A DNA stretch of 64,000 nucleotides, from assembly GCA_963848195.1 (NCBI GenBank), contig CAWKCY010000006.1:62001-126000 (forward strand), in the 5' to 3' direction. Positions within the stretch are counted from its first letter, which is position 1; each line of letters starts with the position of its first letter. Source of the DNA: CAVQBP01 sp963848195. GTDB taxonomy: Bacteria; Bacteroidota; Ignavibacteria; Ignavibacteriales; Ignavibacteriaceae. Under the pieces are notes generated by a model. It saw nothing but the letters and a program-made list of their open reading frames with translations. It did not search any database and was not told where the DNA came from. This document shows, in pieces, positions 10,034-18,300 of this stretch. Made by a program: the position numbers and the translations under genes.

Positions 10034-11049
10034 CTTCAAAATGTCTCAGGTTTTTAATCCTCCTTATTATTTTTTTTACCCAAAATAATATAGCACAATT
10101 ATCGATGCATCTTAATCTTGAGGGGGGTTATTACCAGACAATATCAAAAATAGAGGTAGAATCGGGACAAAAAGATGCTGCAGCACTTGCCGATGGAGAA
10201 ATTAGTTACGATTATAAATTAGATCGCAGCCTTATATCATTAAGCTTAAGAGCTAGACCGGAAGTTTATGGATTTAATAACAACTTAAAGATCTTAAAAT
10301 TAAAATCCGCTGCCGGATACTATTTAACCGGAGATCAAATAACATGGGGCATTAATATTACCGGTCAGGAAAATGATTACAGCGGGAATAATGTAGACTT
10401 AAATTTTCAAAATTTAACTCTTATTTTTGAATCACTGATAAAAATTGATGATAATGTTTCACTCAGCTCGAACATTGGCTACGGTTATCAAAAAGTTACA
10501 AATGATCTTAACCAGAAAATGGATCTGTTTTTTATTGATGCCGAATTAATGCATAAATTGCTTAACAATATAAAATACGGATATGGCATCTATTCTGAAA
10601 GATTCACATTAATTAATTTATACAATTTCGAGAATATTAATAATAACGGATGGAGAATCGGGCCGCAGTTCAAATTTGATTATTTGAAAACTTTTCTAAT
10701 AAATTTTGATTATAAGTTTCTATTTCATATCTCCGAAGTTACCAGGTCTCCTTCCTATGAGCACCGGATTAGATTAGTAGCCGGGAAACTACTTGGTGAA
10801 AATTGGTCTGTTTTTATTTTAACCGACTATTATTTTAGAAGGTATACAATTAAGGAGAATTTAATCAATCCTTATATATCGCTTTATACGCCTATCAATG
10901 AGGATAACAGAATTTACTTGAAGATCGGTTATAGTCTCTCAGATAATTTTGAAACGTATTTTAAGACAGGTTATTTTAGGGAAAATCTCTATAATAATAA
11001 TTCATTTGCAGGCTGGAATGTTTTACTTGGTTTTCAAATAGAAAATTAA
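10030..11049 (+). CDS. outer-membrane beta-barrel protein of the kinase operon
   Basis: Signal peptide (residues 1-22, ending near NIAQ), then about 315 residues with alternating polar and aromatic/hydrophobic strands, frequent YxFxY-type strand ends and Asn-rich turns, and a hydrophobic final strand (VLLGFQIEN). This is the appearance of an outer-membrane barrel of roughly 14-16 strands. No named family is recognised. The ATG overlaps the stop of the coiled-coil gene (ATGA), implying translational coupling. Together with the kinase and regulator it suggests an envelope-sensing or export unit. Confidence 0.75.
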   Translation: MTSKCLRFLILLIIFFTQNNIAQLSMHLNLEGGYYQTISKIEVESGQKDAAALADGEISYDYKLDRSLISLSLRARPEVYGFNNNLKILKLKSAAGYYLTGDQITWGINITGQENDYSGNNVDLNFQNLTLIFESLIKIDDNVSLSSNIGYGYQKVTNDLNQKMDLFFIDAELMHKLLNNIKYGYGIYSERFTLINLYNFENINNNGWRIGPQFKFDYLKTFLINFDYKFLFHISEVTRSPSYEHRIRLVAGKLLGENWSVFILTDYYFRRYTIKENLINPYISLYTPINEDNRIYLKIGYSLSDNFETYFKTGYFRENLYNNNSFAGWNVLLGFQIEN

Positions 11050-11061
11050 TTAACTCCTTCC

Positions 11062-11133
11062 CTACATCCATTCGTACCACTCAATTGCTTCATTAAACTC
11101 ATTAACGGCTAATTCATGAATTTTAACCTGCAT
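11062..11133 (-). pseudogene. ParE/RelE-type toxin, N-terminal remnant
   Basis: Begins with an ATG that overlaps the end of the antitoxin gene by 11 bases, the usual antitoxin-toxin arrangement. The 23 codons read MQVKIHELAVNEFNEAIEWY, which fits the first helix of RelE/ParE toxins (residues such as A..EF.EAI.WY), then stop at 11062-11064. The remaining roughly 75 residues are missing, so no active toxin is made here. Confidence 0.7.
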
Positions 11134-11326
11134 TATACAAAGCTTCAAAATCTAATAATTTTGATTGTCCTTCATTTACTGCTCTCATTCTTTCCTTAAC
11201 TTCTGCTACCCATATTTTCTGAATATCATTATCTTCATGTTCTAGACTTGCTAGAATCAATTCGGCAAATGCCAATCTTTCATTAGGTTTCATTTTTAAA
11301 GCTCTTTCAAAAAGATCGTTATCCAT
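11123..11326 (-). CDS. antitoxin, addiction-module component family (orphan)
   Basis: A 67-residue acidic helical protein with the pattern RLAFAELILASL...IWVAEVKERM of the TIGR02574/PF09720 addiction-module antitoxins that pair with ParE toxins. The ATG at 11326 is chosen because GGAG lies 9 bases upstream. A longer TTG start at 11341 would use that ribosome site as coding sequence. Its partner toxin just downstream is truncated to 23 codons, so the antitoxin is orphaned. It may persist as a harmless remnant or neutralise a relative elsewhere. Confidence 0.8.
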   Translation of the reverse strand: MDNDLFERALKMKPNERLAFAELILASLEHEDNDIQKIWVAEVKERMRAVNEGQSKLLDFEALYNAG

Positions 11327-11600
11327 TCTAAATTTCTCCAAATAATTTTATTAAATATTAATTCTTTTTATTAAGATACAAAAAATAGTATAAATATGTC
11401 CCTCTTTAGGGTAAAATAATAATTATTATGGATAGATGAGACTAAAGTATTAATTGCACAAGATGAAATTTATTTTTGGATAACCATGTAAAGAAGAGTT
11501 ATTTTAGACTTTTTAAAAGAAACTAAATTGTTATCTTAAGAGTGCAAAATTAAAGATTTTAATCAAAAGTCTCCATTTTTTAATAAAAAGAGAATCTTTT

Positions 11601-13017
11601 ATGCTGGAAAAAGAAATAAAGTTTATATCAGATTTTATAATTAATAAAATAAAAGACTTAGGTTCATACTTCACTTATGCTGAATTATTTAATTCGGATA
11701 TAAATCCTGCAGTATTGAAATTCATTTCTGCAGAGGTTGATTTCCGGATTTATGAAGATAGAAAAAAGCTCCTTCAGAATTCATTGTTTGATTACTCCGG
11801 TTCTGAAATAGGGAAGTATTTTAATCTGATCGGGAAAGAAATAAAGAAAAGTACAAAAATATCGTACAGCGATATTAGAGATGCCGTTAACCAGGCTATT
11901 GCTTTCAATGCAGATTACATAATAACTCCAAACGAAGCCTTGAAGAACTTGTTCTTTGATAAGAAGCAGGAAAGGAAAGTAGAAGAAATAAAACTAATGC
12001 TGAACTATGTTTATTATTATCCTTATATAAAAGATATATTAAATTCATATATAGATAAGAAAAAATTATCAAAACTATCTGTCTCCGAACTCACGGTGAT
12101 CTTATCCGAAATTGATAAAGAGCTTTTAACCAGTGAGCCGGAGAAAGTAATTGACGATGTCCTAAATACGCTAACAGACTATTACAACATAGGAAGTTTC
12201 GATAAGAGTAAAATATCCGTGAATCTGATAGAAGGTTATTTGAAAGAAAAAAAATTGGATCAGTATTTAAAAGAATTTAAAAATAAATGTTCCTGCAGGT
12301 TCTAAACAAAAATATGATATCAGTGAAATAAAGACTTTTTTGTTTTCAACAGTTGCGGCTGATGAAGAGAGCCGTGCAGAAGAAGAACAGGTTCCGGTAT
12401 CCGGCAAAAGTATAATAGAATTGGAAGAGGAAAAAGAAAATCCTGATTTATCTAATGAAGAATTAAAACAATCAGATGAAAAAGAAGTAGAGTTTGATAT
12501 TACCGAACATAATCATCTGGATGCCTTATATAATTTTAATGAAGAAGAAGATAGTATTGAAGCGGAAGATAAAAAAAACATTAAAGATGAAAAAGAAAAG
12601 ATTGAAGAAGAATTAAAAAGTTCAAATGAATTTAAATCCAGGGGAGAAGAAGATGCTCCACTTGTTAAAGGGAAAAATGAACAAATAAATGAAGCAAATG
12701 AAGTTAATATTGAAGAGACCGGACACGCTTCTGAAAAGGAAAGGATAGTCCATAGGGCTGAATCAGGTAAAATATCCAGAAAAAAGGATATATTCAGCTA
12801 TTTAAGTAATAAAGAGATAGAAAAAATCGTGGGCTATATATTTAATGATGACAGGGATGAGTTTGCAAGCGCAATGGAAAAAATAACGGAAAGTGAATCC
12901 TATGATGAAGCAACTGAAATTTTGAAGAATATTTTCAAAAGTTATAATGTAAATCCTTATTCCAAAGATGCTATTACTTTAACTAATTCGGTTTCCAATT
13001 ATTTTGAACAAGCGTGA
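11601..13017 (+). CDS. conserved acidic hypothetical protein, frameshifted
   Basis: An N-terminal helical domain (about 230 residues, no signal peptide) joins a long Glu/Lys-rich, probably disordered linker and a C-terminal helical domain of about 75 residues (from DIFSYLSNKEI to NYFEQA). The frame breaks near 12295. Removing one A from the run at 12279-12283 restores FKINVPAGSKQKYD and fuses the two halves into about 470 residues. No known domain was recognised. Placed immediately before obgE on the same strand, it may be cytoplasmic and co-transcribed with it. The domain-linker-domain layout suggests a scaffold or adaptor, which is a guess. Confidence 0.7.
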
Positions 13018-13129
13018 GTATCTCACCGGAATTTAATGGAACGCAGATTTTTATGATTTTTATGATTGGATATGATGAAAGAGATGTCTTTATACCCTAT
13101 AATTAAGAATTAAACAGGTTAAATACTAA

Positions 13130-14120
13130 ATGTTTATTGATTATGCTGAGATAGATGTAAAAGCCGGTGATGGGGGAGATGGAGCCGCAACCTTCAGAAG
13201 GGAAAAGTATGTACCTAAGGGAGGTCCATCAGGGGGGAATGGAGGAAAAGGAGGGGATATTATATTTGAAGCCCATCATAATCTTTCTACTTTACTTGAT
13301 TTCAGGTATAAAAAAAATTACAAGGCGCAGAATGGAGAACATGGAGGGAATTCTTTAAAAGACGGGAAGAACGGGAAGAATATTACAATTAATGTTCCAG
13401 TCGGTACTTTAGTTAAAGACTCATTCAAGCGGACGGATAATTGCTGATCTTGATGAGGATAAAAAAAGCATAATCATTGCAAAAGGAGGTCGGGGCGGAA
13501 AAGGAAACAGCAACTTTGCTACTCCCACCAATCAAGCTCCAAGATATGCTGAAAACGGAAAGACAGGTGAAGAAAAGAAGATTATTTTAGAGCTTAAATT
13601 AATTGCCGATGTTGGGCTGGTAGGTTTTCCAAATGCCGGTAAATCAACTTTGATATCAGTGATATCTGCTGCTAAGCCTAAAATAGCCGATTATCCTTTT
13701 ACAACATTGGAACCGGTTCTTGGTATAGTTAAATATAAAGATTACAAAAGCTTTACTGTTGCAGATATACCGGGAATAATAGAAGGAGCACATGAAGGAA
13801 AGGGGCTCGGGCATAAATTTTTAAGGCATATTGAAAGAACTAAAATACTTTTGTTTTTAATAGACATAACTTCCGAAGATTACGAAAATACATTTGATAT
13901 ATTAAATAATGAACTTAAAACTTACAGTAAAATTCTAGCGGGGAAAAAGAAAATCGTTGCTCTTTCGAAAGCAGATCTATTGGAGGAAAATGAAATTAAA
14001 AAACTTTCGAAGAAAAAAATAAAGAATTCTAGTGCAACCGGACCTCTTCTTATTTTTTCATCTGCAACTAAGTTTGGGTTAGAAAACCTTCTGGATTATC
14101 TTTGGAAAAATTTGTCTTAA
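13130..14120 (+). CDS. obgE: Obg GTPase, single frameshift
   Basis: Large-subunit ribosome assembly GTPase, essential in most bacteria. The N-terminal glycine-rich Obg fold is clear (KAGDGGDGAATFRREKYVP, then GGPSGGNGGKGG). The G domain has G1 GFPNAGKST, the Obg switch DYPFTTLEP, G3 DIPGIIEGA and G4 SKAD. Length is about 330 residues, as in short Obg proteins without a C-terminal extension. The frame is broken at 13426-13427. Removing one A gives a continuous SGRIIADLDED. Because the gene is normally essential and everything else is intact, I treat the break as a sequence error or very recent mutation. Confidence 0.93.
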
Positions 14121-14206
14121 ATCGTTTCCTTCCAAATCAAAAGATCCTGAAATCTCGATAGTATGCTCTCTATTTACTTGGACAAAAGGCTAACAATGGA
14201 CTTCCA

Positions 14207-14315
14207 GAGGTTGTGTGAAATATAGAAAAACCGTTAAAACGGTTGTTGAAAGTTTCATTTTTGCTCCATTTTCCAACGGTTAAAACCGTTGGTTAATGAT
14301 ATTCACGCAGGCTCT
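14207..14315. repeat. 109-bp palindromic repeat element, copy 1
   Basis: Starts GAGGTTGTGTGAAATA and ends GATATTCACGCAGGCTC, imperfect terminal inverted repeats. Inside are two hairpins, AACCGTTAAAACGGTT and CCAACGGTTAAAACCGTTGG, around a T-rich spacer. Copies are at 15732-15840, 47140-47248 and 49296-49405. There is no coding capacity. It is probably a non-autonomous REP/MITE-like element. Confidence 0.85.
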
Positions 14316-14339
14316 AAATCCAATGTGCAGGTTAAGAAG

Positions 14340-14383
14340 AGCGTATGTGGAGCGTATCTGGAGCGTGTGTGAAGCGTATGTGA
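14340..14383. repeat. four tandem 11-bp units (AGCGTATGTGG type)
   Basis: Units read AGCGTATGTGG, AGCGTATCTGG, AGCGTGTGTGA and AGCGTATGTGA. The rest of 14316-14514 holds nothing recognisable apart from the ribosome binding site of the radical SAM gene. A second 11-bp tandem array of different sequence is near 45108. Confidence 0.8.
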
Positions 14384-14514
14384 GGTATATTTAGACCTTA
14401 ATGAATAGCAGAAGAGCCCTTTAGAAGATTAAGGAAGTAAACACGTCTTACCTATTGAAATAGGTTAAAAATTACTTTAGTTTTGGGTACATTAATTAAC
14501 CCAAAAGGGGCGCT

Positions 14515-15717
14515 ATGTTAAAACTAAATCATTTAAATTATTACAGATTACCATGGAATTTAACCGATAATGCAATTTCATGGTTAGAACCGACGGCAAA
14601 ATGTAATTTATATTGCGACGGCTGTTACCGTAAGAATGAAAATAGTCATAAATCTCTGGCAGCAGTTAATCAAGAACTTGATATTTTTACAAGCTTAAGA
14701 AAATGTGACGGAGTTTCAATTGCAGGCGGAGACCCTTTAACCCATCCGGATGTAATCGATATTGTAAAATCAGTTAAGGAAAGAGGGCTTAAACCGATCC
14801 TCAATACAAACGGATTGGCTTTAACAAAAGAACTTTTAAAAGAGCTTAAAAAAGCCGGTGTTTATGGTTTTACATTTCATATAGATAGTAAACAGACACG
14901 ACCGCATTGGAAAGGTAAAAATGAAATTGAATTAAATGAATTACGATATCACTATGCCAGCATGCTCGCAGAAGCAAAGAATATTTCTTGTGCATTTAAT
15001 TCAACAGTTTATGAAGACACGGTGCATTATGTTCCCGAACTCGTTAAATGGGCTCAAAAAAATATTGATAAAGTACAGGTAATGGTTTTTATCCTATATA
15101 GAGCCGTCAACAATACAAAGGTAGATTTCTATCTAGGTTCGAAAAAAATAGACATGAACGAACTTGTCTATAATGAAGAGGTTGAAGAAAGAACGGATAT
15201 TCAAGCCGATGAGATAGTAGAAATTATTAGAACTGAATACCCTGACTTCGATCCTTGTGCTTATTTAAATGGATCTGAGAAACCGGATTCATTTAAATGG
15301 TTATTAACCGGGAGATTGGGAAATAAAGATAAAATCTACGGGTATATGGGGAAGAAATCGATGGAAATAATTCAGACAATGCATCATGTAATGTATGATA
15401 GGTATCTAGCTTATTCAGCCCCTAAAATGACGCGAAAAGGGAAGTCAATGCTGCTGCTTTCTCCTTTTGATAAAGGTTTAAGAAAGACTTTTTCAAAATT
15501 TTTTAGAAATCCGGTGAATATATTCAAAAGACTCCATTACCAATCCGTAATGATAATACAGCCTGTTGATTTTCTTGAAGATGGAAGGCAGAATATGTGC
15601 GACGGCTGTCCCGATATAACAGTATGGAATGGTAAGTTAGTCTGGTCCTGCAGAATGGAAGAGCAGTTAAAATACGGGCATAATATTAAGAGCTATCCTA
15701 AGAATTTTATGAATTAG
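14515..15717 (+). CDS. radical SAM enzyme with C-terminal cysteine cluster
   Basis: Radical SAM protein of 400 residues. The CX3CX2C cluster CNLYCDGC (about 33-40) should bind the catalytic 4Fe-4S and S-adenosylmethionine. GGDPLTHP is the glycine-rich SAM-binding strand, and LNTNGL follows as expected. The C-terminus has additional cysteines (MCDGCPD and WSCRMEE), which may bind an auxiliary cluster as in SPASM/Twitch proteins. The substrate is not evident. The middle part (200-350) does not match a subfamily I know. AAGGGG precedes the ATG. The gene is alone between two copies of the 109-bp repeat in the same orientation, so it may be a cassette of foreign origin. Confidence 0.88.
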   Translation: MLKLNHLNYYRLPWNLTDNAISWLEPTAKCNLYCDGCYRKNENSHKSLAAVNQELDIFTSLRKCDGVSIAGGDPLTHPDVIDIVKSVKERGLKPILNTNGLALTKELLKELKKAGVYGFTFHIDSKQTRPHWKGKNEIELNELRYHYASMLAEAKNISCAFNSTVYEDTVHYVPELVKWAQKNIDKVQVMVFILYRAVNNTKVDFYLGSKKIDMNELVYNEEVEERTDIQADEIVEIIRTEYPDFDPCAYLNGSEKPDSFKWLLTGRLGNKDKIYGYMGKKSMEIIQTMHHVMYDRYLAYSAPKMTRKGKSMLLLSPFDKGLRKTFSKFFRNPVNIFKRLHYQSVMIIQPVDFLEDGRQNMCDGCPDITVWNGKLVWSCRMEEQLKYGHNIKSYPKNFMN

Positions 15718-15731
15718 GGGCCAGACTAAAA

Positions 15732-15840
15732 GAGGGTGTATGAAAATACTGAAAAACCGTTAAAACGGTTATTGAAAGTTTCATTTTTGCTTCATTTTCC
15801 AACGGTTAAAACCGTTGGTTAATGATATTCACAGGCTGTA
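15732..15840. repeat. 109-bp palindromic repeat element, copy 2
   Basis: Direct-orientation copy of the element at 14207-14315. The central 80 bases differ at only a few positions (for example GTTGTTG to GTTATTG and GCTCC to GCTTC). With copy 1 it brackets the radical SAM gene. Confidence 0.85.
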
Positions 15841-15874
15841 AAAGTCCGGTATTTATCTTTGTTTCAAACAATAT

Positions 15875-15894
15875 CCGTTGGATAAATCCAACGG
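15875..15894. repeat. ATAAAT-type hairpin CCGTTGGATAAATCCAACGG
   Basis: Perfect 9-bp stem around AA. The same hairpin recurs at 37446-37465, and relatives with different stems but the same GATAAATC core occur elsewhere in the window. Confidence 0.8.
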
Positions 15895-15963
15895 TAAGTA
15901 AAATTGTAGAATAATAAGATAGGTTCAAAAAAGTATGGTCTTAAGGTGTAAACCTTTTTTTTA

Positions 15964-15992
15964 TTGACATAGCAGGGCGATTTATTTATATT
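15964..15992 (+). promoter_or_regulatory. sigma70-type promoter for prs-rplY-pth
   Basis: TTGACA at 15964-15969, a 17-base spacer, then TATATT at 15987-15992, about 40 bases ahead of prs. A weak hairpin with a T-run (15943-15962) just upstream may end transcription from the radical SAM side. The near-consensus -35/-10 pair differs from the TTTG/TAnnTTTG promoters of typical Bacteroidota. Confidence 0.6.
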
Positions 15993-16033
15993 TATCGTCT
16001 ATTTTTAAAAGAATGTGGTGAATTGATAATAAA

Positions 16034-16981
16034 ATGGCATCAAATGATTTTAAGATTTTTTCAGGTGGTTCTAATCCTGCCCTATCTGAAAAAATAGCTC
16101 GAGTACTTGGGAAGCCATTAGGATCAATAGAGTTAAAAAGATTTAGTGACGGTGAAATCTGGGTAAAATATTTAGAGAATATAAGAGGTTCGGATGTATT
16201 TGTTATACAGTCAACTAACCCTCCAGCTGAAAACTTAGTCGAATTACTAATAATGGTGGATGCAGCTAAAAGGGCATCAGCAAAAACAATAACAGCAGTA
16301 ATTCCATATTTTGGATATTCCAGGCAAGATAGAAAAGATCAGCCCAGAGTTTCGATAACGGCAAAATTAGCGGCGAATTTAATAACTGTTGCGGGAGCTG
16401 ACAGAGTTATGACAATGGATTTACATGCCGCTCAAATACAAGGATTTTTTGATATCCCGTTTGATCATTTATATGGTTCATCAATTTTCACGGGACTTTT
16501 TAGTGAACTTAAGGATAACCTGGTAGTAGTTTCGCCGGATGTTGGAGGCATAAAAATGGCTAGGTCTTATGCCAAAAGGCTTCATGCTAATCTGGTTGTT
16601 ATAGATAAAAGGAGACCGAAGCAGAATCTTGCAGAAGTAGTTCATATAATAGGGAGTGTTGACGGTAGAGATGTGCTTCTAGTAGATGATCTGATTGATA
16701 CAGGAGGAACATTTGTTAGTGCAGTTGAAGCACTAAAGAATGAAGGAGCAAATAATATTTACGGAGCCATAACCCATCCGATTTTTTCGGGAGATGCTTT
16801 GGCCCGGCTGGAAAATTCCGAGCTTACCAAGCTCTTTGTTTCAGATACCATTCCTTTCAAAGAGGATGGAAAATCGGAAAAAGTTTCCGTAATCACTGTT
16901 TCTGAAATATTTGCTGAAGCAGTAAGGAGAACATTTAATAATGAATCAATAAGTTCTCTTTTTGATGTTGATAAAGGATAA
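16034..16981 (+). CDS. prs: ribose-phosphate pyrophosphokinase
   Basis: Makes phosphoribosyl pyrophosphate from ribose 5-phosphate and ATP, feeding purine, pyrimidine, NAD and histidine synthesis. 315 residues, the normal length. Family motifs are FSDGEIWV, the ATP/allosteric region RQDRKD (with AAKRASAKTITAVIPYFGYS before it), the catalytic loop VVSPDVGG, and the PRPP loop VDDLIDTGGT. It is the first gene of a prs-rplY-pth cluster, a common arrangement in bacteria, behind a good promoter. Confidence 0.97.
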   Translation: MASNDFKIFSGGSNPALSEKIARVLGKPLGSIELKRFSDGEIWVKYLENIRGSDVFVIQSTNPPAENLVELLIMVDAAKRASAKTITAVIPYFGYSRQDRKDQPRVSITAKLAANLITVAGADRVMTMDLHAAQIQGFFDIPFDHLYGSSIFTGLFSELKDNLVVVSPDVGGIKMARSYAKRLHANLVVIDKRRPKQNLAEVVHIIGSVDGRDVLLVDDLIDTGGTFVSAVEALKNEGANNIYGAITHPIFSGDALARLENSELTKLFVSDTIPFKEDGKSEKVSVITVSEIFAEAVRRTFNNESISSLFDVDKG

Positions 16982-16999
16982 TTTTAGAATGGAGAAAAA

Positions 17000-17638
17000 A
17001 TGGAAAGTATAATCTTAAAAGCCAGTAAACGTAATGTTGACAGCAAAGCAGAAAAAACAACAATAAGAAACAGCGGAAGAGTTCCAGGCATTTACTATAT
17101 AAAAGAACATGATTCAATTCCGTTATCTGTGACTGAAAAAGAAATAAAGCCGCTTGTATTTACATCCGAAACACATATAATATCATTAAGAATAGATGAG
17201 GATGAAGAACGAGAATGTATTATTAAAGATGTACAATTTGATCCGGTCACCGATAGAGTTATTCATTTTGATCTTCTTGGATTAACAAAGGGCGAAACAT
17301 TCCAGCTGGAAGTACCTGTTCAGCTTAGAGGAAATCCGGTTGGTGTTAAAGAAGGCGGAATTATTCAGCATGTAATCCATAAACTGGAAATTGAATGTTT
17401 GCCTAAAGACATTCCCCAGCATATAGACATTGATATAACCAATCTTAAAATGGGGGATGCAATACATGTTAAAGATTTAAATTTAGAAAATATATCGATT
17501 ATTACACAAAAAGGTGCCGTAATTGTTGCAATAACTCATCCTAAAGTTGAAGTAGAAGCTGCATCAGAAGAATTGAGTGCAGAAGCCGCACAGCCTGAAC
17601 TAGTTGGTAAAGGTAAGGAAGAAAAAGAGGAAGAATAA
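17000..17638 (+). CDS. rplY: 50S ribosomal protein L25, CTC form
   Basis: 5S rRNA-binding protein of the general stress (CTC) type, with the N-terminal L25 beta-barrel (RNSGRVPGIYY) and the longer TL5-type C-terminal domain (VPVQLRGNPVGVKEGG). 212 residues, ending in a Glu-rich tail. It begins 18 bases after prs and ends 12 bases before pth. Confidence 0.95.
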   Translation: MESIILKASKRNVDSKAEKTTIRNSGRVPGIYYIKEHDSIPLSVTEKEIKPLVFTSETHIISLRIDEDEERECIIKDVQFDPVTDRVIHFDLLGLTKGETFQLEVPVQLRGNPVGVKEGGIIQHVIHKLEIECLPKDIPQHIDIDITNLKMGDAIHVKDLNLENISIITQKGAVIVAITHPKVEVEAASEELSAEAAQPELVGKGKEEKEEE

Positions 17639-17650
17639 AAATTATTACAC

Positions 17651-18238
17651 GTGCGACTTATTTTAGGAATCGGTAACCCAGGCAAGAGATACACTTTTAA
17701 CAGACATAATATCGGATTCATGTTTTTAGATTATTTGGCAGAAAAAGAATCTCTTTCATTTCTTCCTTCTAAAGGGGATTTTTACTATGCAGAAGGTTCA
17801 TTAAACAGTTCAGAGTATAATCTCATAAAACCTTCCACATATGTCAATGATAGCGGTGCTGCAGCATTACAGGCTTTACAATTAAATAATGTTGAGGTAA
17901 AAGATCTTTTAGTTATAGTTGACGATATAAATATCAACTTAGGAGATTTCAGAGTTAGAGTTTCTGGTGGAGATGGCGGACATAATGGAATAAGTTCAAT
18001 TATTTACCATCTTAATTCAAATCAGTTTCCGCGTATTAGGATAGGAATTGGGGATTCATTTGAAAACGGGAAGATGGCGGATTACGTACTTACCAATTTT
18101 AGTAAAGAAGAGATTGAAAGCTTAAAAAAATCATTTTCATTAGGTATAATTTTAACTAAAGAATTTATAAAGGGAGGAATAAAACAAATGCTTGATGCAA
18201 ATAGTAAACTTTCAATTGAAGATTCAAACAATAATTAA
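17651..18238 (+). CDS. pth: peptidyl-tRNA hydrolase
   Basis: Releases tRNA from prematurely dropped peptidyl-tRNA. Starts with GTG. It shows the family motifs GIGNPGKRYTFNRHNIGF (catalytic His in RHNIGF), KPSTYVNDSG, the catalytic Asp in VDDININLG, and GGDGGHNG. 195 residues, normal size. The usual KPMTFMN is KPSTYVN here, a modest divergence that keeps the functional Asn. Last gene of the prs-rplY-pth cluster. Confidence 0.96.
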   Translation: MRLILGIGNPGKRYTFNRHNIGFMFLDYLAEKESLSFLPSKGDFYYAEGSLNSSEYNLIKPSTYVNDSGAAALQALQLNNVEVKDLLVIVDDININLGDFRVRVSGGDGGHNGISSIIYHLNSNQFPRIRIGIGDSFENGKMADYVLTNFSKEEIESLKKSFSLGIILTKEFIKGGIKQMLDANSKLSIEDSNNN

Positions 18239-18300
18239 TATAATTTATCCTGCCTGACAGGATTATTACTATTCAATGCCAATAAACATAAGGTACTGTA

